Below, piece by piece: positions 43,928 to 52,933 of a stretch of 64,000 nucleotides of DNA. The stretch is from NCBI RefSeq assembly GCF_014192105.1, contig NZ_JACHXK010000016.1, positions 1 through 64,000 of the forward strand, given 5' to 3'. Numbering within the stretch: the first letter of the stretch is position 1; every line of letters begins with the position of its first letter. Below the pieces are notes generated by a model that had not been told where the DNA came from, made no database searches, and was given only the letters and a program-made list of their open reading frames with translations. The position numbers and the translations under genes are program-made. The DNA comes from Paenibacillus phyllosphaerae. Its GTDB lineage: Bacteria; Bacillota; Bacilli; Paenibacillales; Paenibacillaceae.

Positions 43928-44842
43928 TTACGGGGGCGTAATCGCGTTCGGCGCGATCGCGTCCAGACGTTTCTTTGCTTCGGTATAGACATCATCCGGC
44001 AGCTTGCCTTTGGCGGCATGCCTCAGGTTGTCTGACAGATGCTCCGGATTCTTCGTGCCGACAATAGTCGTGTCCATATGAGGATTCGCAAGCGTGAATC
44101 TGAGCAGGAATCCGGTCCGCGTCTCGCCCTCGCCGAGCAGCTCGTCGAGCTTGGCCTGTTCCCAGATCGACCAGCGGTCTTGCGAACCGCGGCCATAACC
44201 GGGCTCCCCTTGCCCGACGCCTCCCCGGACGATGACGCCCGCTCCGCGCTCGCTTGCCGCCGCAATCCATGGTTCGTGTTCGCGTTCGAGCCCGGAGTAG
44301 GGAATCTGGTACGTATCGAACGCGTCCTGAGCAATGAATCCGGGCAAATTCGGCATGTAGGAGGATACCCCGATCCAGCGTACCTTGCCCGTTGCCTGGA
44401 TTTCCTTCAGCACGTCGACTAATTCGCCGTCTTCCGCCTGTTGAACGGTAGGTCCGTGGAGCTGCATCAGGTCGACATAATCGGTCTTAAGCCTGCGCAG
44501 GCTCGTATCGATATTGTGCAGCAGGTTATCGCGCGTCCACACGTGCGGCGTCTCGTCATGGTCGCCATGATCGACCAGCGTGCAGCCGCACTTGGTCGCC
44601 AAGTAATATTCCGCTCTGCGGTGGCTGATGAACTTGCCGATCAATTCCTCGCTTCTCCCGTAATCATAGGACGTGTCGATGAAATTGATGCCGGCGTCAA
44701 GCACGGCATTCAAGATCCGCGTCGATTCCTCATCGGAGACCGGCCTGCCACTCCATACTCTGGGGCCCCGTATTTCCATCGCGCCGTAGCCTAGCCTTGT
44801 CACTTGAAGGCCGGTTCGGCCAAGCGCAGTTTTCTCGATCAT
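43928..44842 (-). CDS. Aldo/keto reductase
   Basis: A 304-residue NAD(P)H-dependent reductase of the AKR superfamily. It has the N-terminal LGRTGLQVTRLGYG, catalytic Asp and Tyr in DTSYDYGRSEE, Lys in LATKCG, His in LMQLHGP, and the cofactor-binding TIVGTKNPEHL. It is the last gene of the leftward operon that starts at 48796. The ATG at 44842 follows AAAGGAG. Within a sugar-acid pathway it may reduce or oxidise a keto-sugar or aldehyde intermediate. The substrate cannot be read from the sequence. Confidence 0.93.
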   Translation of the reverse strand: MIEKTALGRTGLQVTRLGYGAMEIRGPRVWSGRPVSDEESTRILNAVLDAGINFIDTSYDYGRSEELIGKFISHRRAEYYLATKCGCTLVDHGDHDETPHVWTRDNLLHNIDTSLRRLKTDYVDLMQLHGPTVQQAEDGELVDVLKEIQATGKVRWIGVSSYMPNLPGFIAQDAFDTYQIPYSGLEREHEPWIAAASERGAGVIVRGGVGQGEPGYGRGSQDRWSIWEQAKLDELLGEGETRTGFLLRFTLANPHMDTTIVGTKNPEHLSDNLRHAAKGKLPDDVYTEAKKRLDAIAPNAITPP

Positions 44843-44869
44843 AGTAAACTCCTTTCTTCGTTCGAGCTT

Positions 44870-45775
44870 CTAATGACGGACATCGCTGGAAGGGCCGCCG
44901 GTATCGGTCTTGCGGGCTTGGGCCAGCTCGTCATCCCACGTCAGATGGCGATAGGGGGCGGCGGCTTCGTCTTGCTCGAACCAGCTCACGAAATCCTGCC
45001 ACATGGCGACGCTCCAGGTCGAATCGATCTGGGCAGTCGTGTAGACCTGCTCCTTCAGCCGGATGAAGCCGAACACATCGCGCACCTGCGATTTCTCGGC
45101 ATGAACGACCGTCAGCTCAGCCAGATGAGCGGGAATGAACATGACGCCGGAGGGAGTGCCGAGCACGACGTCGCCGGGGAGACATACCGCACGGCCGATG
45201 CGGGTCGGTACATTCATGCCGACCATCGTGACATCCATGATTGGCGTCGGGTCGCTGCCGCGATAATACACGTTGATGTTGTCGATCTCGACGATTTGCT
45301 GATTATCCCGGATGCCGCCCCAGATGACGGCGCCTCCTTGCTTGGTGCGGGTGGAGATCGCCGTCGACAAATTGCCGCCCACATAGGTCCCTTGATACAC
45401 CTTATCGAACATGTCGACAACGACCACATCGTCTTCCTCGAGCGAATCGATTACCCACTGGTTGAAAAAGCCTCTGCGTCCTTCATGCTCATGGCCGTAA
45501 TTGAGCAGCGTATCGTGCAGATCCGGCCGCTTCGGCACCATAACCGCCGTAACGGCGCGCCCGACCATCGTTTTCGACGGATGGATGATCTTGAGATCGC
45601 CTTCGAATTGGGCATGGTAGCCTTTGGACCAGAGCGGTCCCCAAGCCTCCTCCAGCGTGATGCGACGAAGCCGGCGCAGTACGTCGGCAGGCACTTTCGG
45701 CCGTCCGTTCGGGAATCGTTCGCCCTTCCATAGCGGCGTCCATTGCAAGATATCCTCAGGATTATCGAATTTCAT
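44870..45775 (-). CDS. RraA-family protein, probable aldolase-like enzyme
   Basis: A 301-residue member of the RraA / 4-hydroxy-4-methyl-2-oxoglutarate aldolase family. The core near residues 95-200 has VVVVDMFDKVYQGTYVGGNLS and GAVIWGGIRD, where the GG-R-D pattern is the substrate and metal site of the family. It is longer than the roughly 160-220-residue RraA proteins, with an added N-terminal helical part and C-terminal tail. In sugar-acid operons such proteins often stand beside enolase-superfamily dehydratases and may cleave the 2-keto-3-deoxy product (inference). CGGAGGTG precedes the ATG. The spacing to its neighbours (27 and 58 bases) fits one operon. Confidence 0.85.
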   Translation of the reverse strand: MKFDNPEDILQWTPLWKGERFPNGRPKVPADVLRRLRRITLEEAWGPLWSKGYHAQFEGDLKIIHPSKTMVGRAVTAVMVPKRPDLHDTLLNYGHEHEGRRGFFNQWVIDSLEEDDVVVVDMFDKVYQGTYVGGNLSTAISTRTKQGGAVIWGGIRDNQQIVEIDNINVYYRGSDPTPIMDVTMVGMNVPTRIGRAVCLPGDVVLGTPSGVMFIPAHLAELTVVHAEKSQVRDVFGFIRLKEQVYTTAQIDSTWSVAMWQDFVSWFEQDEAAAPYRHLTWDDELAQARKTDTGGPSSDVRH

Positions 45776-45833
45776 GTATACGCACCTCCGTATAGGTTAT
45801 GCCCGTTTTTAGGCATTTTCGTACATGCCTTCA

Positions 45834-47219
45834 TTAACTCCAAAGGCGGTCATGCGACCAGTGTTGATTCCACGAATCGGTCTCTTCCCACAGTCCCGGG
45901 ATCTCCGGGTGCAGATGCTGAGCGATCACTTCGTCGTTCAGCGCTTCGATGCCAAGGCCAGGCGCGTCCGGGACGGCGATGTAGCCATTCTGCACGAGCG
46001 GCTTCGGCAGCTTGCTGACGATAATGTCATCCCACCAATCGATATCGACCGAGTGGTACTCCAGCGCCAGGAAGTTCTCGGTCGCCGCGGCCGTGTGCAC
46101 GGCGGCCAGACAAGCGATCGGGCTTTCGGCCATGTGGATGGCCATCGCTACGCCATATTCCTGCGCAAGGTCGCCGATTTTCTTCGTCTCCAGGATACCG
46201 CCCGTCGAGAGCACGTCGGGATGGATGACGGATACGCCGCCGGAAGCGAGGAGGGGCTTGAAATTTTCCTTCAAATAAATATCCTCGCCGGTGCAGATCG
46301 GCGTCGTGACCGCGCGTGCCAGCTGGGCATATTGGTCGGTATACTGCCATGGAATCATGTCTTCCATCCAAGCCAGATTGTACTTGTCGATCCGGCGTCC
46401 AAGCTTGATGCAGTCTTGAAGTCCGATATGGCCGAAATGGTCGATGGCTAGCGGAACCTCGCTGCCGATGACCGAGCGCACGTCGGCGACGTACTGCTCG
46501 AGCATCTCGAGGCCTTTCTCCGTTACATGAATGCCGGTGAAAGGGTGGGCGATGTTATAGATATCGTATAGCCGGCTCCGCAGCTTGCGCAGCTCAAGAT
46601 CGGGCAGATTGGCATTTTTCCGGTTGTACCACGCCTTGGACAGGGAGCGCATCTCTTCGATGAAGCCGAGCGGGGCGCTAAGCGTACCGGGCTCATGAAT
46701 AATCTGGTTGATGCCCAGATCCATCTTGAGGAAGGTAAAGCCCATCTCCATCCGCTTCTTCAAGGCTTCGCCCATCGCTTTGCCGGTGTCCTTGCCGTTG
46801 ACGTCGGTATCGCAGTACATCCGGATTTTGTCGCGGAATTTACCGCCGAGCATCTGATAGATCGGGATGTTGTACGCTTTGCCGGCCAGATCCCACAGCG
46901 CGATCTCCAGACCGCTGACGCCGCCGCCTTGACGCGCATGGCCGCCGAACTGCTTGATGCGCCGGAACAGCTTGTCGATATGGCACGGATTCTCGCCGAT
47001 CAGCCGGCTTTTGAGCATAAGGGCGAACGTTTTGTCCGCGCCGTCCCGCACCTCGCCGAAGCCGACAAGCCCTTGGTTGGTATACACCTTGATCAGGCTG
47101 CAGTGCATCGGGGCGCCGGCGATGTCGGCGAAACGGATGTCGGTAATGACGAGCTCCGACGGTTTAGAAAAGGTATTGACGTGAGCCAAGGTACCCTCGA
47201 ATGTTTGTTGTTCCAGCAT
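45834..47219 (-). CDS. Enolase-superfamily sugar-acid dehydratase (MR/MLE group)
   Basis: A 461-residue mandelate racemase/muconate lactonizing-type enzyme. The N-terminal capping domain is followed by a barrel with a Lys in FLKMDLG, metal ligands in AIDHFG, WMED and CTGED, and a His in AIHMAESPIA. These fit dehydratases acting on aldonic or aldaric acids, giving 2-keto-3-deoxy acids. Compared with standard 400-residue relatives it carries an insertion of about 60 residues (about 175-235), with charged helices around LPDLELRKLRSRLYDI. The precise acid is not readable. The RraA-like and SDR genes around it support a sugar-acid route. Confidence 0.88.
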   Translation of the reverse strand: MLEQQTFEGTLAHVNTFSKPSELVITDIRFADIAGAPMHCSLIKVYTNQGLVGFGEVRDGADKTFALMLKSRLIGENPCHIDKLFRRIKQFGGHARQGGGVSGLEIALWDLAGKAYNIPIYQMLGGKFRDKIRMYCDTDVNGKDTGKAMGEALKKRMEMGFTFLKMDLGINQIIHEPGTLSAPLGFIEEMRSLSKAWYNRKNANLPDLELRKLRSRLYDIYNIAHPFTGIHVTEKGLEMLEQYVADVRSVIGSEVPLAIDHFGHIGLQDCIKLGRRIDKYNLAWMEDMIPWQYTDQYAQLARAVTTPICTGEDIYLKENFKPLLASGGVSVIHPDVLSTGGILETKKIGDLAQEYGVAMAIHMAESPIACLAAVHTAAATENFLALEYHSVDIDWWDDIIVSKLPKPLVQNGYIAVPDAPGLGIEALNDEVIAQHLHPEIPGLWEETDSWNQHWSHDRLWS

Positions 47220-47258
47220 CGGATCTGCTCCTTTATAGGTAGTGGTGGGGTGGTGCGG

Positions 47259-47996
47259 TTACATCAGCATGCCGGCCCCGTCGAGCCGAATGGCGGTCCC
47301 TGTCATGAAGGACGATTCCTCGGAGGCGAGATAACAGACCAGCGAAGCGACGTCGGCTGGGAGTCCTACGCGGCCGAGCGGAAATTTGCGCCGATCGGGA
47401 GCTCGGTGGGATTGTCGATACTTGCCGACGTCGACGGCTCCGGGTTCGACCGTATTGACGGTAATGCCGTATTGGGCAAGCTCGATCGCGCTCTCGCGTC
47501 CGAGCATCTTGATTCCGCCCTTGGTCATGGCGTACACGACGTCAAAGTCGGTCGGCCGCTTGGCATGAATGGAAGAGATCAGAATGATGCGCCCGGACTT
47601 ACTTACTTTCATATAAGGAATGACGGCCTGCATGCATTGCCAGTAGCCTTTCAGATTGGTTGCCATCACCTGTTCGAATTGGTCCTCGGTATAGTCGCGC
47701 CAGTCTTGGTTGAGTTGAAGCGCGGCGTTGTTCACGAGAATATCGATGCCGCCCCAATGCGCAGCGGCTGCGTCTACCATGCGCCGTATGTCCTGTTCCT
47801 TGGATACGTCTGCCTGTATGAGGAGGCATTCGCCGCCCGAGGCTTCGATCTGCTTGCACGTATCCAGCGCGCCGGCTTCGCTTGCGTTATAATGGACGCT
47901 TACCTTCGTGCCGCGCGCCGCCAATGCGAGGGCGATGCCTTTGCCGATGCCGGTCCCGGCACCCGTCACGATCGCGGTTTTTCCGCTCAGGCTCAT
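47259..47996 (-). CDS. Short-chain dehydrogenase/reductase
   Basis: A 245-residue classical SDR. The cofactor loop is TGAGTGIGKG, NNAAL follows strand 4, and the catalytic Tyr-Lys pair is intact in YAMTKGG, with Ser in ILISS. The C-terminus FMTGTAIRLDGAG is standard. It overlaps the upstream SDR-like gene by 4 bases and precedes the dehydratase gene by 39 bases, so it belongs to the leftward operon. It probably oxidises or reduces a sugar or sugar acid with NAD(P). Its intact active site contrasts with its upstream neighbour. Confidence 0.93.
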   Translation of the reverse strand: MSLSGKTAIVTGAGTGIGKGIALALAARGTKVSVHYNASEAGALDTCKQIEASGGECLLIQADVSKEQDIRRMVDAAAAHWGGIDILVNNAALQLNQDWRDYTEDQFEQVMATNLKGYWQCMQAVIPYMKVSKSGRIILISSIHAKRPTDFDVVYAMTKGGIKMLGRESAIELAQYGITVNTVEPGAVDVGKYRQSHRAPDRRKFPLGRVGLPADVASLVCYLASEESSFMTGTAIRLDGAGMLM

Positions 47997-48796
47997 GTCT
48001 TACTGTCCTCCTCACCGACGGGCTTCGCCATTTTGTGATCCATGTAGTGGAGCAGGAACCCGCCGTCTAACCGAAGACAGGCGCCATTCAGACAGCGGGC
48101 TTCGCCTGTGCCGAGAAAACTTATGATGCTGGCCAATTCGTCATAGGTACCCACGGCCCCGCCGGGAATTTTGCGCCGATAATTGTCGTACAGCGCAGAG
48201 ATCGTGCTGCCGAACATCCGGTCGGCATCGTCCATGGGCCCCAATTGCAAATAATTGACCTGCACGCCATGCCGTCCCAGGAACAGAGCGGCCTCCTGGG
48301 CCAGCATCTGGATCGCGCCCTGCGAGACGCTGTACGAGAAAGCGGCGCCGCTCGGCTTCTCGGCATGAATGGAACCCAAGTACAGGACGGTTCCCGAGCC
48401 TCGATCCGCCATTTGCCCGCCGATCGCTTGCGTGCAGCAGAAGGCGGTCTTGGCATTCTCTCGGAGCACGCGCAGGAATCCGTCTTCCGACCCGTCTTCC
48501 ACGCTAGCCCGCTCGTGGGAGCTGTTATTATGAAGAAGAATGTCGATGAAGCCGAGCTGACCGGAGACCTGCTCCAGCACGCCTGCAATGGAGGCGCGAT
48601 GGCGCAGATCGGCACGAACGACCACGACCTGCGAACCGAATGCGCGGCAGGCTTGGGCGAGATTCGGTATTCCGGCATCATTTGCCTTGCTGTTCAGGAC
48701 CAGATGAGCGCCATCCTGCGCCAGACGCAGACTGAGCGCGCGGCCGGATTCGCTGCCGGCATCCGTGATGAATACGACCTTGTTCGATAACCTCAT
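47993..48796 (-). CDS. SDR-like protein with degenerate active site
   Basis: A 267-residue SDR homologue that has lost key residues. The cofactor loop reads TDAGSESGRA where TGxxxGxG is expected, so two of three glycines are replaced. The catalytic motif reads YSVSQ instead of YxxxK, changing Lys to Gln. NNA is replaced by NNSS. The rest of the fold, including GACLRLDGG near the C-terminus, is kept and the frame is open, so this is not simple decay. It may be a non-catalytic partner of the active SDR encoded 4 bases downstream, or an enzyme with altered chemistry. It is the first gene of the leftward operon, divergent from the GntR regulator. Confidence 0.85.
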   Translation of the reverse strand: MRLSNKVVFITDAGSESGRALSLRLAQDGAHLVLNSKANDAGIPNLAQACRAFGSQVVVVRADLRHRASIAGVLEQVSGQLGFIDILLHNNSSHERASVEDGSEDGFLRVLRENAKTAFCCTQAIGGQMADRGSGTVLYLGSIHAEKPSGAAFSYSVSQGAIQMLAQEAALFLGRHGVQVNYLQLGPMDDADRMFGSTISALYDNYRRKIPGGAVGTYDELASIISFLGTGEARCLNGACLRLDGGFLLHYMDHKMAKPVGEEDSKT

Positions 48797-48972
48797 ATGC
48801 GCCTCCCCGTCACTGGGCGATCCGAGTGAGTGTTGACCCCTTGCAGCGGTTACGTGACCATCTTACAAAGGGCTCAGCCGGTTCTGCGACGGGGCAAAAT
48901 TATGATTTTGTTTGTTTTTATTCGATTGCGAGCGGAAGCGAATTTGCCTTGGGTCTCCTAAAAATTTACTGG

Positions 48973-49002
48973 TTGACAAAAGAAAGGGACTGCTCTTAGT
49001 AT
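48973..49002 (+). promoter_or_regulatory. SigA-type promoter of the GntR regulator
   Basis: TTGACA (48973-48978) is a consensus -35. TAGTAT (48997-49002) follows after 18 bases as a weaker -10. It drives the GntR-family gene and is followed at once by the palindromic operator. Confidence 0.6.
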
Positions 49003-49010
49003 CGAGTTAT

Positions 49011-49026
49011 CGATTATCGATAATCG
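49011..49026. promoter_or_regulatory. Perfect palindromic operator, likely for the GntR regulator
   Basis: CGATTATCGATAATCG is a perfect 16-bp palindrome, extended on the left by a further GTTAT. It sits 8 bases after the -10 element and 38 bases before the regulator's start, where repressor binding would block transcription. It lies in the region shared with the divergent operon. Confidence 0.65.
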
Positions 49027-49064
49027 CACCGCCAATACAAGTACCGGATCTGTACAGGGGGGAT

Positions 49065-49721
49065 ATGACGAAGATGAAGAACGCTCACCTGGCGCTGCCG
49101 CCCGTGTCACGAAGCGAGCATATTTATCTAGCCTTGAAGAAACGGATCATGAGCGGGGATATGCCGCCGGGACACCGTCTCATCGTCCTCGAGATCGCCA
49201 GGCAATTCGATGTCAGCCAAGCTCCGGTTCGCGAAGCGATGGAGCGCCTGAAGCAGGAGATGCTCATCGTGGGGAAGCCGAACAAAGGCTCTGTGGTCTC
49301 GGAGATTACCGCGCAAGAGATTCGCGATATCTACGAGCTTCGGCAGCTGATCGAAGGGCATGCGCTGCGGGCGACGATGAAAGCGCTGACGGAGAGCGAC
49401 ATCAAGAAGCTGGAAGCGATCGTCATCGGGATGCGAAATTCGGTGGACGATGGGGATCCCTACCGTCTTGTCGAGCGGGATATGGATTTTCACGGTTTCT
49501 TCTACGAGCATAGCGGCAACGCGCTTTTCCTGGAGATATGGAACAGCATCAAGACCAAGATCATGCGGTTCATCTCCATCACGAACCAGGACCATCCGGG
49601 CTACACCCTCCCGGATTCGCACACCGAGCTGCTGGATCTCATCAAGGCGGGGGATGTGGAGCAGACGGAGAAGAAGCTGATCCGCGGACTGGATTTCTAC
49701 AAGCAATACACGGGCGGATAG
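49065..49721 (+). CDS. GntR-family regulator with FCD domain
   Basis: A 218-residue regulator. The winged helix (about 10-75) has LIVLEIARQFDVSQAPVREAMERL. The helical FCD effector domain follows, with metal-ligand-like Asp and His residues in ERDMDFHGFFYEHSGN and in SHTELLDLI. This FadR-like class usually senses sugar acids or other carboxylates, which suits the catabolic genes on both sides. The ATG at 49065 is used because AGGGGGGAT precedes it; an open frame to 48912 has no start site and overlaps the promoter and operator. It probably represses the divergent operon and itself, with induction by the substrate acid. Confidence 0.9.
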   Translation: MTKMKNAHLALPPVSRSEHIYLALKKRIMSGDMPPGHRLIVLEIARQFDVSQAPVREAMERLKQEMLIVGKPNKGSVVSEITAQEIRDIYELRQLIEGHALRATMKALTESDIKKLEAIVIGMRNSVDDGDPYRLVERDMDFHGFFYEHSGNALFLEIWNSIKTKIMRFISITNQDHPGYTLPDSHTELLDLIKAGDVEQTEKKLIRGLDFYKQYTGG

Positions 49722-49787
49722 CCATAACGTGAATACGGCACCCGTATTTTTCAAAAGCCATCTTTTCGCATGAGAGGAGAATGGGGA

Positions 49788-50990
49788 TTGAATAAGAGCG
49801 TATCGACAAGCAGCGCAGCGAGGGTCATAGGCAGAGAGATCGCACCCGCTGAACTGTCACTAGCGGAGCTGATCCGCAGCGAGCAAGCGACTTCCGAGCA
49901 AATCAGAGACAGGCTGAAGCAGCTCGGCCATCATTATCACTACGCTTATCCGACCTTGGCGTTATGCGCAGTCGGAGCAAGCGAGGGGGCTGTGGCCTAT
50001 CCGCAGGCCCATTTACTTGAAATCTGCAAGGCGCTTGAACGGATTGCGCAGGGAGGCTGCGCCGTATTCCCGGATCCGTTCGGCAGGGATATCGGCATTT
50101 TGTTCTCTTGGGATAACCGTTCCTTTCTCGAACGTCTTCATGAAATCACGACCCTTCCTTCACACGCACTCACACTCACATCCTCGTCCACGCTTACGAT
50201 CGGAATCGGCAATCCATGCCAGCACCTCCACGATCTCCACCAAAGTTTAAGCCAGGCGCAAACGGCGCTCGAGCATAAGTTCTATGCCGGGACACGGCAA
50301 GTGATCTTCTTCAGCGGTCTAAAGCCACATACAGTTGTCGACAAGTATCCGGAACAACAAGAAAATAGTCTGCTTAGTTTGATGCAGGAGCAAGCGGCAG
50401 AAGCGATCGAACCGGCGATCGAAGCTTATTATGAAGCGTTATTGGAGCGAGGACCGCTCCGCAGCAACGACGTCAAGAATGCGACACTTCGGCTTTTGAT
50501 CGGTCTGGAACTTCAAATGAAAGCGTCATCATGCCAACGAGTAAGTGCCGCAAGGCCAGATTTGTTGTCGATTCTCCGGATGGAAACGCTCCAGGAAATC
50601 AAGGCATGCGCTGCGCATTTTATTCGAGGCCTCATGGACACGGGTTCAAGCAAGGAGGGCATGAACAGCAGCCTAATTAAGAAAGCGCTTACGTTTATGG
50701 AGAACGAATATGACAAAGCGACGCTCCATTATGTGGCCGAGAAGGTATTCCTGACGCCTGCCTATCTGAGCTCCTTATTCAAGAATCATATGGGCGTGAC
50801 GTTCATCGAGCATCTGACCGAGATCCGCATCAGCCATGCGAAGAAGCTGCTGAAGCAAACTTATCTGAAAAATTACGAGGTTGCCGAGCAGGTAGGTTAT
50901 CACGATTCGCGCTACTTCAGTCAAATTTTCAAGCGAAAGGTAGGGTTGTCGCCAAGCGAATTCCGCGATTCCTTCCAGCTTGCCAACTAA
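49788..50990 (+). CDS. AraC-family transcriptional regulator
   Basis: About 400 residues. The C-terminal 100 residues are an AraC double helix-turn-helix (LHYVAEKVFLTPAYLSSLFK and VAEQVGYHDSRYFSQIFKRK). The middle part around residue 130-160 (LTIGIGNPCQHLHDLHQSLS) matches the linker region found in YesN-type regulators, but no receiver domain is present. It thus looks like a YesN relative that has lost phospho-signalling. The TTG at 49788 has AGAGGAGA 7 bases upstream; an ATG six codons earlier is possible. It lies just before the second ABC importer operon and likely activates it. Confidence 0.87.
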   Translation: MNKSVSTSSAARVIGREIAPAELSLAELIRSEQATSEQIRDRLKQLGHHYHYAYPTLALCAVGASEGAVAYPQAHLLEICKALERIAQGGCAVFPDPFGRDIGILFSWDNRSFLERLHEITTLPSHALTLTSSSTLTIGIGNPCQHLHDLHQSLSQAQTALEHKFYAGTRQVIFFSGLKPHTVVDKYPEQQENSLLSLMQEQAAEAIEPAIEAYYEALLERGPLRSNDVKNATLRLLIGLELQMKASSCQRVSAARPDLLSILRMETLQEIKACAAHFIRGLMDTGSSKEGMNSSLIKKALTFMENEYDKATLHYVAEKVFLTPAYLSSLFKNHMGVTFIEHLTEIRISHAKKLLKQTYLKNYEVAEQVGYHDSRYFSQIFKRKVGLSPSEFRDSFQLAN

Positions 50991-51062
50991 AAAAATCAAA
51001 CATAATCAAAAAAATGCCTCGTGGGCAAGCCGCTTCCGGTTTGATAATTTAATGCTAGCGGT

Positions 51063-51076
51063 TGTAAGCGCTATCT
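51063..51076 (+). promoter_or_regulatory. cre site, catabolite control
   Basis: TGTAAGCGCTATCT matches the CcpA consensus TGWAARCGYTWNCW at all 14 positions. It lies 33 bases before the ABC importer 2 operon. Repression by CcpA in the presence of preferred sugars is expected. Confidence 0.75.
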
Positions 51077-51108
51077 AAATTGAAGTTCGGAGGAAGGAGC
51101 ATGTTCGA

Positions 51109-52059
51109 ATGGCTTCAAAATCATCGGTTGTCACCCTGCCGGCCAAAGCGCGAGCGCGCAGAAGCGTCATCTCCGGCAGGCAGCACCTTGCCGGCTACCT
51201 GTTCATCGCGCCATGGCTGATCGGGTTTTTCCTGCTCACCTTATGGCCGATCTTGCGCTCGTTCTATCTATCCTTCACGGAATATTCCCTGCTCGATGAT
51301 CCAACCTGGATCGGCCTCGGCAACTACGAAGACATCTTCCTCAATGACCGGATCTTCGTCCAGTCGCTCAAGGTGACGTTCACGTTCGTCCTGTTGTCCG
51401 TTCCGCTGAAGCTGTTCTTCTCGCTATTCGTTGCGATCCTGCTCAATAAGAGCATCCGGGGAATCAGCTTTTATCGGACGGCGATCTACTTTCCTTCGCT
51501 GATCGGCGGCAGCATCGCCGTATCCGTGCTGTGGCGGAATATCTTCGATCTGAACGGCTACATCAACCATGTCCTCAGTTGGTTCGGCATTCCGGCGGTC
51601 GGTTGGCTGTCCAATCCCGATACGTCCCTTCTGACGTTGGTGCTGCTGAACGCCTGGCAGTTTGGCTCGACGATGGTCATTTTCCTGGCGGGGCTGAAAC
51701 AGATTCCTAGCGATCTGTATGAATCCGCCTCGGTGGACGGGGCGACGAGATGGCGCCGGTTCTTCCACATTACGCTGCCGATGCTCTCGCCGGTCATGTT
51801 CTTCAATCTGGTGCTTGGCGTCATCGGGTCGTTCCAGATGTTCACGTCGGCTTTCATCATCACGAACGGGGGACCCGCCAATTCGACTTACATGTACGCG
51901 CTGTTCTTGTTCGAGAAGGCGTTCAAGAACTATCAGATGGGGTACGCCTCCGCATTGGCCTGGATTCTGCTCGTGATCGTGGCGGCGCTTACGCTGCTTA
52001 ACTTCGCGCTATCGAAATATTGGGTGTATTACGAAGCGGAGGGGGGACGTTCGAAATGA
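51109..52059 (+). CDS. ABC sugar importer 2 permease (MalF/UgpA type)
   Basis: A 316-residue permease with a basic N-terminus and six predicted membrane helices starting at LAGYLFIAPWLIGFFLLTLWP. The EAA loop reads YESASVDGATRWRRFFHITLP. AAGGAG lies 9 bases before the ATG at 51109; another ATG at 51101 is out of frame. The gene is first in an operon with a second permease, a binding lipoprotein and a mannonate dehydratase. The cargo is therefore likely a uronate or a uronate-containing oligosaccharide (inference). As in importer 1, no ATPase is encoded. Confidence 0.93.
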   Translation: MASKSSVVTLPAKARARRSVISGRQHLAGYLFIAPWLIGFFLLTLWPILRSFYLSFTEYSLLDDPTWIGLGNYEDIFLNDRIFVQSLKVTFTFVLLSVPLKLFFSLFVAILLNKSIRGISFYRTAIYFPSLIGGSIAVSVLWRNIFDLNGYINHVLSWFGIPAVGWLSNPDTSLLTLVLLNAWQFGSTMVIFLAGLKQIPSDLYESASVDGATRWRRFFHITLPMLSPVMFFNLVLGVIGSFQMFTSAFIITNGGPANSTYMYALFLFEKAFKNYQMGYASALAWILLVIVAALTLLNFALSKYWVYYEAEGGRSK

Positions 52060-52892
52060 TGAATCGGGCTTATGCCAAGGGGCCGATGAGCCACCTGACG
52101 TTGACGGCGGTGTCGCTCATCATGCTCTATCCGGTCATCTGGTGGATCGGCGCCTCGCTCAAGAAGAACACGGAGATGGGGCTGCCGTCGCTCTGGCCGG
52201 ATACGCCGATGTGGGACAATTACATCAAAGGGTGGCAGGTGACGGCCGAATACAGCTTTACGACCTTCTTCGTCAATACGTTAGTCATGGAATTCTGGAG
52301 CGTCCTGGGCGGCGTGCTGACCAGCGCGATCGTCGCCTACGGGTTCGGCCGGCTGCAGTTCGCGCTCCGCGGCTTCTGGTTCTCGATTCTGCTGTTGACC
52401 ATGATGCTGCCCGGTCAGGTGACGATCGTACCGCAATACATCTTTTATAACAATTTGGGTTTCGTTGACAGCTATATTCCGCTTGTCCTGCCGCACTTCT
52501 TCGGCGGCGGCGCATTCTTCGTCTTCCTGCTCGTGCAATTCATCCGCGGGATTCCGCGAGAGCTGGACGAGGCGGCCAAGATCGACGGCGCTTCCGTCTA
52601 CGGTATCTTCCTGCGCGTCATCTTCCCGCTGATCCGGCCCGCGCTCGTCACCGTTGCGATCTTCACCTTTATATGGAGCTGGGACGACTTCTTCGGCCAG
52701 GTGCTGTATTTGAGCTCGATCGAGAAATATACCGTCGGTCTCGGGCTTCGGATGTTCATCGACCAATTCGAGATTCAATGGGGCCAGCTGCTCGCCATGT
52801 CGCTCCTATCCGTGCTCCCGTCCGTCATCGTGTTTTTTCTGGCGCAGAAGCATTTTGTCGAGGGGATTGCAACTACCGGCATTAAGGGGTAG
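52056..52892 (+). CDS. ABC sugar importer 2 permease (MalG/UgpE type)
   Basis: A 278-residue permease with six predicted helices and the EAA loop DEAAKIDGASVYGIFLRVIFP. It ends in FVEGIATTGIKG, typical of this class. The ATG at 52056 overlaps the previous stop (ATGA) and has GAGGGGGG upstream; an upstream in-frame Met at 52020 lies within the first permease. Translational coupling indicates equal supply of the two channel subunits. Confidence 0.93.
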   Translation: MMNRAYAKGPMSHLTLTAVSLIMLYPVIWWIGASLKKNTEMGLPSLWPDTPMWDNYIKGWQVTAEYSFTTFFVNTLVMEFWSVLGGVLTSAIVAYGFGRLQFALRGFWFSILLLTMMLPGQVTIVPQYIFYNNLGFVDSYIPLVLPHFFGGGAFFVFLLVQFIRGIPRELDEAAKIDGASVYGIFLRVIFPLIRPALVTVAIFTFIWSWDDFFGQVLYLSSIEKYTVGLGLRMFIDQFEIQWGQLLAMSLLSVLPSVIVFFLAQKHFVEGIATTGIKG

Positions 52893-52933
52893 TCACAATA
52901 CGAAATTACGAGAATGGAAGGGGATTGAGCGGT

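Noticed and set aside
44804-45733. Rightward 309-codon frame opposite the RraA-like gene
   Set aside because: It is a shadow frame; the opposite strand has family motifs and ribosome-binding sites.
46695-48038. Rightward 447-codon frame across the dehydratase and SDR genes
   Set aside because: It is antisense to three well-supported genes with clear motifs; its own translation shows no domain.
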